From Palauibacter sp022826685 (GTDB lineage Bacteria; Gemmatimonadota; Gemmatimonadetes; Palauibacterales; Palauibacteraceae): 64,000 nucleotides of DNA. Positions 8,491 to 16,178 of the stretch are shown in pieces; position 1 is the stretch's first letter; each line of letters opens with the position of its first letter. Below the pieces are notes generated by a model. The model saw only the letters and a program-made list of their open reading frames with translations. It searched no databases and had not been told where the DNA came from. The stretch lies in NCBI RefSeq assembly GCF_965221685.1, contig NZ_OZ244907.1; one strand, given 5' to 3'. A program made the translations under genes and the position numbers.

Positions 8491-8796
8491 CTACACGTAC
8501 TCCATCATGATCGCGATGATCATGATGGCCACGGCCGGAAGCGGCGCCAGCGCCACCAACCGCAGGCGGTTGGGCTCGAATTTCAGGTGCATGTAGTAGA
8601 GCGCGACCAGCAGCGCCTTCCAGACGGCCATGATGAGCAGCGACACCACGATCATCCACTTCGGGATCGCCAGGAACGCCACCAGCACCTCGAGAATCGT
8701 AAGGATGGCGAGGTACAGCCAGATGAGCATGTACCTGGGATGCTCGTGCGCATGGTCGTCCGCGGCGCTCGCCGCGTGTCCTCCGGCTTCACTCAT
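8491..8796 (-). CDS. coxD: Cytochrome c oxidase subunit IV (prokaryotic type)
   Basis: A 101-residue protein with a His-rich N-terminus (DDHAHEHPRY) and three hydrophobic helices. The segment WKALLVALYYMHLKFE is typical of prokaryotic COX4 / CtaF proteins. It lies between subunit III and heme O synthase, the usual place in caa3/aa3 operons. This subunit stabilises the oxidase core and has no catalytic residues. Confidence 0.9.
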   Translation of the reverse strand: MSEAGGHAASAADDHAHEHPRYMLIWLYLAILTILEVLVAFLAIPKWMIVVSLLIMAVWKALLVALYYMHLKFEPNRLRLVALAPLPAVAIMIIAIMMEYV

Positions 8797-8838
8797 TCGT
8801 TCGCTCCGTAGCTCTCGGCGCCGACCGCCCCGGCGCGG

Positions 8839-9453
8839 CTAGATCAGGTATACGATCGTGAACAGGATGATCCACACGAGGTCGACGAAGTGCCAATAGA
8901 GGCCGAGCACTTCGATCCCGTGCGTGTTGTCCGCCCCCCAGTGGCCGCGCCAGGCGCGGATCGTGGCCCATGCCAGACAGATCACGCCCAGCAGGACGTG
9001 GAAGCCGTGGAAGCCCGTCATCGTGAAGAACGTGGCCCCGTACAGTCCCGCGGCCGGCGTGAACCCGTGGCTCCCTTCCCACGATCGGTGCAGCACGAGT
9101 TCGGTGTACTCGTAGACCTGCACGCCGAGGAAGGTGGCCCCGAGCACGGTCGTCGACAGCAGCCAGAGCTTGATCCCCTTCTGGTCCCCCTCCTGCGCGG
9201 CGGCGAACGCCTTCACCATCGTCACCGAACTGCAGATGAGGAGGAAGGTATTGAACGCGGTCACCGGAACGTTCAATACGTCGCCGGGCTCCGCCCACGT
9301 GTCGGCGGCCCCGAACCTGAGCACGACGTACGAGCCGATGAGGCCCGCGAAGAACATCACCTCCGAGCACAGAAACACCCACATGCCCACCTTCTGGGTG
9401 TAGACATCGAGTCCTCGCTCGGGGACCCGGCCTGCGGTCGCGGCGTGTGCCAT
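8839..9453 (-). CDS. coxC: Heme-copper oxidase subunit III
   Basis: A 204-residue membrane protein of the CoxC/CyoC family with five helices. Matches include KVGMWVFLCSEVMFFAGLIGSY at the first helix and GFHGFHVLLGV / LYWHFVDLVWIILF at the end, where His and Glu/Asp residues line the lipid cleft. It is the five-helix (shorter) form usual for non-mitochondrial A-type oxidases. It sits 23 bp after subunit I and is followed by subunit IV. Confidence 0.96.
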   Translation of the reverse strand: MAHAATAGRVPERGLDVYTQKVGMWVFLCSEVMFFAGLIGSYVVLRFGAADTWAEPGDVLNVPVTAFNTFLLICSSVTMVKAFAAAQEGDQKGIKLWLLSTTVLGATFLGVQVYEYTELVLHRSWEGSHGFTPAAGLYGATFFTMTGFHGFHVLLGVICLAWATIRAWRGHWGADNTHGIEVLGLYWHFVDLVWIILFTIVYLI

Positions 9454-9476
9454 CTCGTCAGTTCCCTTCTATGCGA

Positions 9477-11243
9477 TTAGTGGCTGCCGGCGGCCGGGCT
9501 CACGACATCCGGCCGTTCGTTCTGCGCCAGCCAGTCCTTGTCTTCCACATCCGGGTGGCTGTACTCGTGCGGTCCGTGGTAGACGACGGGGATCTCTTCC
9601 CAGTTGCCGTGCTTGGGCGGCGAGGGCGTCTGCCATTCCAGCGTCGTCGCGTTCCACGGGTTCGCCCCGGCCTTCTTCCCCTTCTTCAGGCTCCAGAAGA
9701 AGTTGAACGCGAACAGGAAGCCCGACGCGAAGAGCCCGAACGCCGCCCACGAGATGAGGGCGTTCGTGTCCTCGATGCCCTGCAGGTGCGCGTAGCCGGT
9801 GGAGTCGTAGATGCGCCGCATCATCCCCACCATCCCCACGCCGTGCATCGGGAAGAAGACCACGTTGAAGAGGATGAAGGTGAGCCAGAAGTGGATCTTC
9901 CCCATCGTCTCGTTCATCAGCCGGCCGAACATCTTCGGATACCAGAAGTAGATCGCCCCGAAGAGCGCAAACAAGCTTCCTCCGAACAGCACGTAGTGGA
10001 TGTGCGCGACGATGAAGTAGGTGTCGTGGATGTAGATGTCGACCGGCGTCGAGGCCATGAAGACCCCCGACAGGCCTCCGATCGCGAACATCGCCACGAA
10101 CCCGATCGCGAACAGCATCGCGGAGTGCAGCTGGAGGTTCCCCCGCCACATCGTGCCCATCCAGTTGAACGTCTTGATCGCCGAAGGCACGGCGATGAAG
10201 AGCGTCGAGACCGTGAACGCGAGTCCCAGCGTCGGGTTCATCCCGCTCTGGAACATGTGGTGGCCCCACACGATGAAGCCGAGGAAGGCGATCGAGACGA
10301 GCGCCAGGACCATCGCCGTATACCCGAACACCGGCTTCCGCGAGCCCACGGAAAGGATCTCGGACGTGAAGCCCATGGCCGGGAGGATGAGGATGTAGAC
10401 CTCCGGGTGGCCGAAGAACCAGAACAGGTGCTGCCACAGGAGCGGCTGTCCGCCCCCCTCGGGGAGGAAGAAGCTTGTTCCGATCGTCTGGTCGAAGATG
10501 AGCATGATCCCCGCCGCCGAGAGCACCGGCATGGCGAGCAGCGCGAGGATGGCCGTGATGAACAGCGACCAGATCGTCAGCGGCATGCGCATCCAGGTCA
10601 TGCCCGGCGCGCGCATGTTGATCGTCGTCGTGATGTAGTTCACCGACCCCAGGATCGAGGAGAGCCCGATGAAGACGAGCGCCACCAGCCACAGGACCTG
10701 TCCCAGGCCGACGCCGGTCAGGTCGGGACGGGCGCTGAGCGGCGCGTAGAGCGTCCACCCGGCTCCGGCCGCGCCTCCCAGCACGAAGAAGCTCGCCAGG
10801 GTCAGGATTCCGGCCGGCACCATGGCCCAGAAGGAGAGCATGTTCAGCCGCGGGAACGCCATGTCGTGCGTCCCCAGCTGCAGCGGGATGAGGTAGTTCG
10901 CCCACACGCCCACGAGCATCGGCATGATGGCGAGGAACACCATCACCGAGCCGTGCATCGTGACAAGGGCATTGTAGAACTCCGGCAGGATGTACCCGCT
11001 CGCCACCATCGTCTCCGGGAAGATCCCGCCCAGCGGCAGTTCGCCCCGTGCCGGCCATGCGATCTGGTATCGCATGAGCATCGCGAGCAGTCCCCCGATC
11101 ATGAGGAAGAAGAGCGTGTAGATCAGGAACTGGATCGCGATGACCTTGTGGTCGGTCGAGAAGATGTACTTGCGCAGGAACGACTGCTCGTGCTCCTCGT
11201 GCAGGATCGCCTGCCCGGTCGCCTCCGCTACGATCGTCGCCAT
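9477..11243 (-). CDS. coxA: Cytochrome c oxidase subunit I (A1-type heme-copper oxidase)
   Basis: A 588-residue catalytic subunit that reduces O2 and pumps protons. All metal ligands are visible: low-spin heme His97 and His416, heme a3 His414, CuB His279, His328 and His329, and cross-linked Tyr283. Glu281 in GHPEVY, with Asp127 and Asn134, completes the D-channel; Lys357 marks the K-channel. The presence of Glu281 puts it in type A1 rather than A2. There is a C-terminal hydrophilic extension of about 60 residues. It is co-transcribed with subunit II (15 bp gap) and subunit III. Confidence 0.98.
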   Translation of the reverse strand: MATIVAEATGQAILHEEHEQSFLRKYIFSTDHKVIAIQFLIYTLFFLMIGGLLAMLMRYQIAWPARGELPLGGIFPETMVASGYILPEFYNALVTMHGSVMVFLAIMPMLVGVWANYLIPLQLGTHDMAFPRLNMLSFWAMVPAGILTLASFFVLGGAAGAGWTLYAPLSARPDLTGVGLGQVLWLVALVFIGLSSILGSVNYITTTINMRAPGMTWMRMPLTIWSLFITAILALLAMPVLSAAGIMLIFDQTIGTSFFLPEGGGQPLLWQHLFWFFGHPEVYILILPAMGFTSEILSVGSRKPVFGYTAMVLALVSIAFLGFIVWGHHMFQSGMNPTLGLAFTVSTLFIAVPSAIKTFNWMGTMWRGNLQLHSAMLFAIGFVAMFAIGGLSGVFMASTPVDIYIHDTYFIVAHIHYVLFGGSLFALFGAIYFWYPKMFGRLMNETMGKIHFWLTFILFNVVFFPMHGVGMVGMMRRIYDSTGYAHLQGIEDTNALISWAAFGLFASGFLFAFNFFWSLKKGKKAGANPWNATTLEWQTPSPPKHGNWEEIPVVYHGPHEYSHPDVEDKDWLAQNERPDVVSPAAGSH

Positions 11244-11258
11244 ATCAGCCTTTCTCGA

Positions 11259-11930
11259 TCACTGGGCGGTCGCCGTCGCCCGGCTGGCCTGCCAGGCGTC
11301 GAAGTCCGCCGCGCTGTGCACGGTTACGCTCGCCATCATGTAGTAGTGGCCCAGGCCACACAGCTCGGCGCACGCGATCTCGAAGTTCCCGGTCTGGGTC
11401 GCGTCGAACCACACCGGGATCGTCATGCCCGGAACCGCGTCCTGCTTCACGCGGAGCTCCGGGATGAAGAAGGAGTGAATCACGTCCTCGGATTCGAGGA
11501 GGATCGTGATGTCCTCGTTCACCGGGAAGTGGAACTGGTTGAGGACCGTGAAATCATCCCCCGTCCCCAGCGTCCGGTCCATGCCGGGATAGGTGATGTT
11601 CCACTCGAACTGCTTGCCGACGACGAGGAACTCGAGCGCGTCCGCCGGGCGGTTGGACGCGCCCTTGATGTCCTGCCACACGGCGGCCGAGTAGGCGCCG
11701 AGGATCGCGATGATGATCGCCGGGATCACCGTCCAGATGATCTCCACCTTGTTCGATCCGTGCGTGTAGTGCGCCCTGGCTCCTTCGCGTCCCCGGTACT
11801 TGATGCAGAACCAGAGGATCCCGCCCTCCACCAGGAGGAACGCGATTCCCGTGATGACGAGGATGATCCAGAACAATTGGTCGATCACGACGCCGAATGT
11901 CGAATAGTTCGGGGGCAGCGCCCAATCCAC
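11259..11930 (-). CDS. coxB: Cytochrome c oxidase subunit II (CuA protein)
   Basis: A 223-residue protein: two N-terminal transmembrane helices (about 12-42 and 63-85), then the periplasmic CuA cupredoxin. CuA ligands His152, Cys187, Glu189, Cys191, His195 and Met198 are all present (CAELCGLGHYYM). No fused cytochrome c domain follows, unlike caa3 types, so the electron donor must be separate, most likely one of the c-type proteins or the cupredoxin encoded just upstream. Start is GTG at 11930 with an AGGAG site. The preceding intergenic stretch has a stable hairpin (11979-12011). Confidence 0.97.
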   Translation of the reverse strand: MDWALPPNYSTFGVVIDQLFWIILVITGIAFLLVEGGILWFCIKYRGREGARAHYTHGSNKVEIIWTVIPAIIIAILGAYSAAVWQDIKGASNRPADALEFLVVGKQFEWNITYPGMDRTLGTGDDFTVLNQFHFPVNEDITILLESEDVIHSFFIPELRVKQDAVPGMTIPVWFDATQTGNFEIACAELCGLGHYYMMASVTVHSAADFDAWQASRATATAQ

Positions 11931-11978
11931 GAGCTATCTCCTTCCAGGTGAGCCCTTCGGGGGAACGGGAACGCGAGC

Positions 11979-12011
11979 GGGACCCGGCGGCCGCTCGAGC
12001 CGCCGGCTCCC
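11979..12011 (-). other. GC-rich intergenic hairpin between cupredoxin and coxB genes
   Basis: An inverted repeat (GGGA-gCCGGCGGC stem, TCGAG-rich loop) can form a hairpin of about 12-13 bp between the cupredoxin stop and the coxB ribosome site. No U-run follows, so it is not a classical terminator. It could protect mRNA ends or set the relative amounts of the upstream cytochrome genes and the oxidase genes; that is inference. Confidence 0.45.
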
Positions 12012-12021
12012 GCGCCTGGAG

Positions 12022-12888
12022 TTACTGGGTGCGCTCCACCCGGATGCGGTTCGTACCGTGCTCGATGACGAGCGCTTCGCCCATGGGGACGTCGGCGCCC
12101 ATCATCTCGCCGCTGTAGTCGAACGAGGCCTCGGCCGTCCCGCCCGCCGTGACGGTCACGTTCGTCGTCATCGTGCCGAACTCCTCGTGCCACGCCGTCA
12201 TCGTGTAGTCGCCGGCGGGGACGTTGGCGATCGAGTAGCTCCCGTCGGCGCCCGTCACCGCGAAGTACGGGTGATCGACGACGCCGATGTACGCCTGCAT
12301 CCAGCCATGCACGTCACAGCGCACCGGAACCATCACCTCGGCCACCGCGAAGCGCTGCGTGCTCGTGATCCCCGCCCGGGGCTGGCTGATGTTGAAGCCG
12401 CGGTTCTCGGTCGGGGTGGCGTTGATGTTGTGGAGCAGGTTGTCGCTGTTCGAGATCTCGATGTCCTGCCCGCTCTGCACGCCGAGCACGTGCGGCGTGT
12501 AGCGGCAGTTCACCTGGTCGAGCGCCGCGGCGCCCGACGCAGCCGGCGCGCCGGAGACCCCCTCGCTCAGGTAGACGAACACGTTGGCGAGGCCGCCGTT
12601 GGACACGAGGACGTTCTGGGCCATGGGCCCGTCCGCGCCATAGCCGGCGGCGCAATCCGCCTCGGTCGACATGTCGATGGCCTCCATCGTCGGGACCATG
12701 CCGCCGGTAAAGTTGGCCATGCCCGAGATCGTGCCCACCGTGGACGGATCCACCGCGGCGGCGGCCGGCGCCGCTTCGCCCGCGTCGTCCGCCGCCCCTT
12801 CGGACGATCCGCCGCCACCGCCGCCACAGGCGGCCATCGCCGCGACGGCCAGCAGGGCGGCCGAGCGGTTCCAGAAATGCGATCGCAT
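12022..12888 (-). CDS. Cupredoxin-like lipoprotein with carboxypeptidase-regulatory-like domain
   Basis: A 288-residue lipoprotein: the signal peptide ends in the lipobox AMAAC (Cys at about 20), followed by a Gly/Ala-rich tether. The middle part resembles a plastocyanin-like fold with candidate blue-copper ligands: His in NLLHNI, then Cys-x-x-His-x-x-Met in RCDVHGWM. The C-terminal part (GSYSIANVPAGDYTMTAWHE onward) is a carboxypeptidase-regulatory-like beta-sandwich. The start at 12888 has a GGAGG site 7 bases upstream. Position between cytochrome c genes and coxB suggests an electron shuttle to CuA. Copper binding is inferred from the motif only. Confidence 0.75.
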   Translation of the reverse strand: MRSHFWNRSAALLAVAAMAACGGGGGGSSEGAADDAGEAAPAAAAVDPSTVGTISGMANFTGGMVPTMEAIDMSTEADCAAGYGADGPMAQNVLVSNGGLANVFVYLSEGVSGAPAASGAAALDQVNCRYTPHVLGVQSGQDIEISNSDNLLHNINATPTENRGFNISQPRAGITSTQRFAVAEVMVPVRCDVHGWMQAYIGVVDHPYFAVTGADGSYSIANVPAGDYTMTAWHEEFGTMTTNVTVTAGGTAEASFDYSGEMMGADVPMGEALVIEHGTNRIRVERTQ

Positions 12889-12950
12889 TGACTTACCTCC
12901 GTACGAGAAGCTGTTGCGCAATTGGCTGTTGAGAGCCCTTCCCCGTTGCT

Positions 12951-14513
12951 TCATCGATCCCTCCGACGGTCCTGGGCCCGGCGCACGAGAACGAGACCGA
13001 AGGCCCCCGTCAAGAGCATGGCCAGCAGGGGCGTCACGACGACCGTGCTGGATGCCGGAGGTTCGAGGAGAATGTAGTACCACGTGCTCACGGAACTCCG
13101 CTTTCCGACCTCGGCGCTGGACCCATCCCACGCCTGGAAAGCGATGGGCGTCGGGGTGCCCTCCACGAAGTCGAGACCTTCGCTTTCGACCTCGATCGGG
13201 CGGCGGACATAGAGCGTCCAGCGTCCTTCCTCCCACGTCGCCTCTCCCACCACGGGATCCTCGGCGAGCGGTTCGACGGAGTCCAGGCCCCGGCCGCGTC
13301 CCGCGCCGACGCCGATCTCCGAATCCCACGTCCAGAGGTAGACCGGCTCCCGGGCGTCCCCCATCAGGAAGTACGGTCGGTCGGTGCCCTCGGGCATTTC
13401 GAAGGGGAACTGGAGGAACACGGCGTCCGGGGGCCGCACGGACGGCGCGCCGGCGCTGTCGAGGGCGATCGCTTCCGCTCCGTCGAGATCGAGCGCGGCC
13501 GTGATCTTGTTCTGCCACTCGTCCCAGTTCGGGTCCGGGCTGTTCGACGGGTCGTTCCACTGCACGCGCAGCGCGACGTCGTTTCCGTCGTGAAGCCCCT
13601 GCACCCAGAGTCCGTCGACGGTGGGCGCGAAGTTGCGCGGCAGCTGGACGACCTGGCCCGACAGCGGGAAATGGAAGGCCTCGACGCCCGCCCAGGCCTC
13701 TTCCCCGCCATCGGCGGGAAGCCCGCCCTCGGCACGCCCGACGCGGATCACCTCCCGCAGCGGCGGCATCTCGCGCGGGCCGAACGAGGCGAGGTAGTGC
13801 GCCAGCTGCCAGACTTCGTCAGGCGAGACGACGCCGGAGTTCATGGCGTCGATTGCCGACGGCATCGGCGTGCCGTCCAGCCCCGTCAACATCCTCGTGT
13901 GCATGTCCTCGACGCTGCTGCCGCCGTTGAAGACCCACGCCTCCGTGAGGTCGGCCGCACGAATCGGGAGACCCCGCCAGTCCTCCAGCGTCGGCGCCGA
14001 GGTCCCATCGCCCCGCCCGGACAGGCCGTGGCACTCTTCGCACAGCATCGTGAGATACGCCGCCGCCCCCGCCTCGATCGCGGCGGGTCCGCCGCCGGGA
14101 TCCGATCCGAAGTCCAGCGGCTCGGGGGCGGGACCCTGGGCGAAGAACCTCGAGAAGCTCTTCAGGTAGACGATGACGTCGTCGATTTCCTGGTCCGCCA
14201 GATTGGGCCAGCCCGGCATCGTCGTGCCGGGGAGGCCGTTCTCGATCGCGAACCGGATGTCGGCGTCCGTCGGGAGCTGTCCGCTTCCGGTCGTCCGGAT
14301 CTGGTAGAGCGCCTGCGCGAAATCGCGCGGCCGCGGCAGCATCGACGCGGCGGCCGAGCCATCCCCCTGCCCGGTTTCGCCGTGACACTCCGCGCACCAG
14401 CGGTCGTACACGACCTTGCCCGCGGCGGCCGCATCTTCCTGCCCCGCCAGCCCGGGCGGTGTGCCCGCGAAGAGGGCGAGGAGCAGGATTCCCGTTCCAC
14501 GCGGCGCCCTCAT
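12951..14513 (-). CDS. Diheme cytochrome c fused to an ethylbenzene-dehydrogenase-type heme-binding domain
   Basis: A 520-residue exported protein. After a signal peptide come two class-I cytochrome c domains with CAECH (~residue 42) and CEECH (~residue 157), each followed by a Met-containing stretch (TTMPGW; GTPMPSAID). Residues from about 255 match the heme b-binding subunit family of DMSO-reductase-type enzymes (EbdC/ClrC/NxrC-like; QWNDPSNSPDPNWDEWQNK, FLQFPFEMPEG, STWYYILLEPP). A C-terminal anchor helix (VVVTPLLAMLLTGAFGLVLV) and a basic tail end the protein. The start ATG overlaps the upstream cytochrome gene (ATGA). No molybdopterin subunit is nearby, so the gamma-subunit-like domain is acting outside its usual complex. 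Confidence 0.85.
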   Translation of the reverse strand: MRAPRGTGILLLALFAGTPPGLAGQEDAAAAGKVVYDRWCAECHGETGQGDGSAAASMLPRPRDFAQALYQIRTTGSGQLPTDADIRFAIENGLPGTTMPGWPNLADQEIDDVIVYLKSFSRFFAQGPAPEPLDFGSDPGGGPAAIEAGAAAYLTMLCEECHGLSGRGDGTSAPTLEDWRGLPIRAADLTEAWVFNGGSSVEDMHTRMLTGLDGTPMPSAIDAMNSGVVSPDEVWQLAHYLASFGPREMPPLREVIRVGRAEGGLPADGGEEAWAGVEAFHFPLSGQVVQLPRNFAPTVDGLWVQGLHDGNDVALRVQWNDPSNSPDPNWDEWQNKITAALDLDGAEAIALDSAGAPSVRPPDAVFLQFPFEMPEGTDRPYFLMGDAREPVYLWTWDSEIGVGAGRGRGLDSVEPLAEDPVVGEATWEEGRWTLYVRRPIEVESEGLDFVEGTPTPIAFQAWDGSSAEVGKRSSVSTWYYILLEPPASSTVVVTPLLAMLLTGAFGLVLVRRAQDRRRDR

Positions 14514-15307
14514 TCGTGCCCCCCTTCCCCTTCCTCTTCCCAGGTGCGCGGCGGGAACCCCGTCTGGTCGTAGAGATAGAGGATCGTCGCCCAGATCTCG
14601 TCCTGTTCGAGGATCGTCTCCCAGGCCGGCATCGCCGAGTCCCACGGCGTCCCCTCGCGCGGAAGGCCGGGGCCGCCCTTGACGATGCGCCAGAACACGT
14701 AGCTCTCCGTGAGCTGGGGCAGGTTGCCCGAACTCGTGAAGTCGGCGGGTACGGGGTTGAAGGCCTGCGCGTAGTGGCCCTGGCCGTCGAGCAGGTCGCC
14801 GTGGCAGGGCACGCAGTTTCGCACGTAGATCCGCTTGCCGACCGCCAGGTGCTCCTCCATGGAGCCTTCCTCGCGCAGCGGGTTCTCGAGCCCCGTCAGT
14901 TCGATCGTCTCGCCGCGGAAGGTGAGCTGGTTCGGCGGCGCCGGGTGTACGGCCCGCAGCGTGGCCGGCGCGGCGTAGCTCGGCTTCACGCGTTCGTAGG
15001 CGAGCCAGCCGATGAGGACCGGGAAGGCGACCATGAGGATGCCGCGCAGCGTCCGCCGGTCGGGCTGCACCATGGTCTCGCGGATAGGCTCGCGGAAGCG
15101 CTGCCACCGCTCCTCGTCCGCGCTCATGTAGAGGAGGACGCCGACGAGCACGATCAGCATGTACTCCACGATGACCGAACTCGGGACCGGCGCGCTCGCG
15201 ACGCCGATCACCGGGAGCACGTACCCGATCACGTACTCGAACGCGACGTAGGACGCAACGACGACGATCGCGCCCTGCCAGAACGGATGGGACAGGTAAC
15301 GCTTCAT
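14510..15307 (-). CDS. Membrane-anchored monoheme cytochrome c
   Basis: A 265-residue protein: about three hydrophobic helices in the first 110 residues (10-32, 45-60, 89-104), then one cytochrome c domain with CVPCH (NCVPCHGDLLDGQGHYA) and an axial Met candidate in SAMPAWE. The membrane part has no clear relative. It overlaps both neighbours by 4 bp (ATGA), so it is probably made in fixed ratio with the diheme protein upstream and the EB_dh-fused cytochrome downstream. Likely role: an electron relay at the outer face of the inner membrane. Confidence 0.85.
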   Translation of the reverse strand: MKRYLSHPFWQGAIVVVASYVAFEYVIGYVLPVIGVASAPVPSSVIVEYMLIVLVGVLLYMSADEERWQRFREPIRETMVQPDRRTLRGILMVAFPVLIGWLAYERVKPSYAAPATLRAVHPAPPNQLTFRGETIELTGLENPLREEGSMEEHLAVGKRIYVRNCVPCHGDLLDGQGHYAQAFNPVPADFTSSGNLPQLTESYVFWRIVKGGPGLPREGTPWDSAMPAWETILEQDEIWATILYLYDQTGFPPRTWEEEGEGGHE

Positions 15308-16140
15308 CGGCTACCTCCCGCGCTGTCGGGCGGGGCTTCGGCCGCGTCGCCGGGAGCCTCCGCGCCGGCTCCCGAGCCGCCCACGAAGAAGTCCACGAGC
15401 ACATCGAGTTCCACCGGAGACATGAGGTCGCCGAAGATCGTCGGCATCGTCCCGGCGAAGGCGGAGTATTCCTCGTTGATCGTCGCCATCGGATCCACGA
15501 TCCCCTCGCGGACGACGGCGGGGTCCTGTCCCCGGAGTTCCTCGAAGGGAGGGGCGACCATGCCGCCCTCTCCACCGAGCGCGTGGCAGGCGAGGCAGCC
15601 CTGCGCCGTGATCAGCGCGACCGCGTCGACCTGGTTCGGGTCGGTGACGGCGACCGGCGGCGGCGCGGCGGCGGCCGCGTCGTCGGCCGCCAGCGCCGCG
15701 GCGAAGTCGTCCGCGTTCACCGTGATCTCGCCGCCCTGCGATTCCAGGAAGGCGACGAGCGTCCACAGCTCGGCCTGCGACGAAACGATGCTCTGATCGA
15801 TCATGATGGGGTCGAAGCCCTCCACGATGTAGGCCGTCGGGTTGACCAGAGACTCCCACAGGTAGTCCTTGCAACTCTGCCCGGGGACGCGCGTCGCGCA
15901 CACGCCGCCCACCACCCCGAGGAGATCCGGGGCGCGCGTGCCGAGGCCGTGGCACGCGGTGCAGCCACCGGCCCCCGCGTAGATCTCTTCGCCGATCGCC
16001 GCCAGTTCCTCGGGCGGCATGTCCGCGCTGAGCACGATCTCCCGCGGCACCGCCGACTGCACCTGCGGGATCACGTTCGCCACGAAGGTGAACACCGCCA
16101 GCGTCGCCACAACCGTGAACAGGATCTTCAGGTTCGTCAT
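15304..16140 (-). CDS. Membrane-anchored diheme cytochrome c
   Basis: A 278-residue protein with an uncleaved-looking N-terminal helix (ILFTVVATLAVFTFVANVI) and two cytochrome c domains, CTACH near residue 61 and CLACH near residue 185, separated by an Ala/Pro-rich linker of about 30 residues. Candidate axial Met ligands lie in the second half of each domain (PIMIDQ; AGTMPT). It follows the CydA-like gene by 38 bp and overlaps the next cytochrome gene. A partner for the bd-like subunit is the simplest reading. Confidence 0.87.
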   Translation of the reverse strand: MTNLKILFTVVATLAVFTFVANVIPQVQSAVPREIVLSADMPPEELAAIGEEIYAGAGGCTACHGLGTRAPDLLGVVGGVCATRVPGQSCKDYLWESLVNPTAYIVEGFDPIMIDQSIVSSQAELWTLVAFLESQGGEITVNADDFAAALAADDAAAAAPPPVAVTDPNQVDAVALITAQGCLACHALGGEGGMVAPPFEELRGQDPAVVREGIVDPMATINEEYSAFAGTMPTIFGDLMSPVELDVLVDFFVGGSGAGAEAPGDAAEAPPDSAGGSR

Positions 16141-16178
16141 CTATCCTCGCCTCGCGTCATCCCCTTTCGAAACCCCGC

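Noticed and set aside
9447..11951. 834-residue open frame on the plus strand
   Set aside because: Antisense to coxA and coxB, which have complete catalytic motifs; composition is that of a shadow frame.
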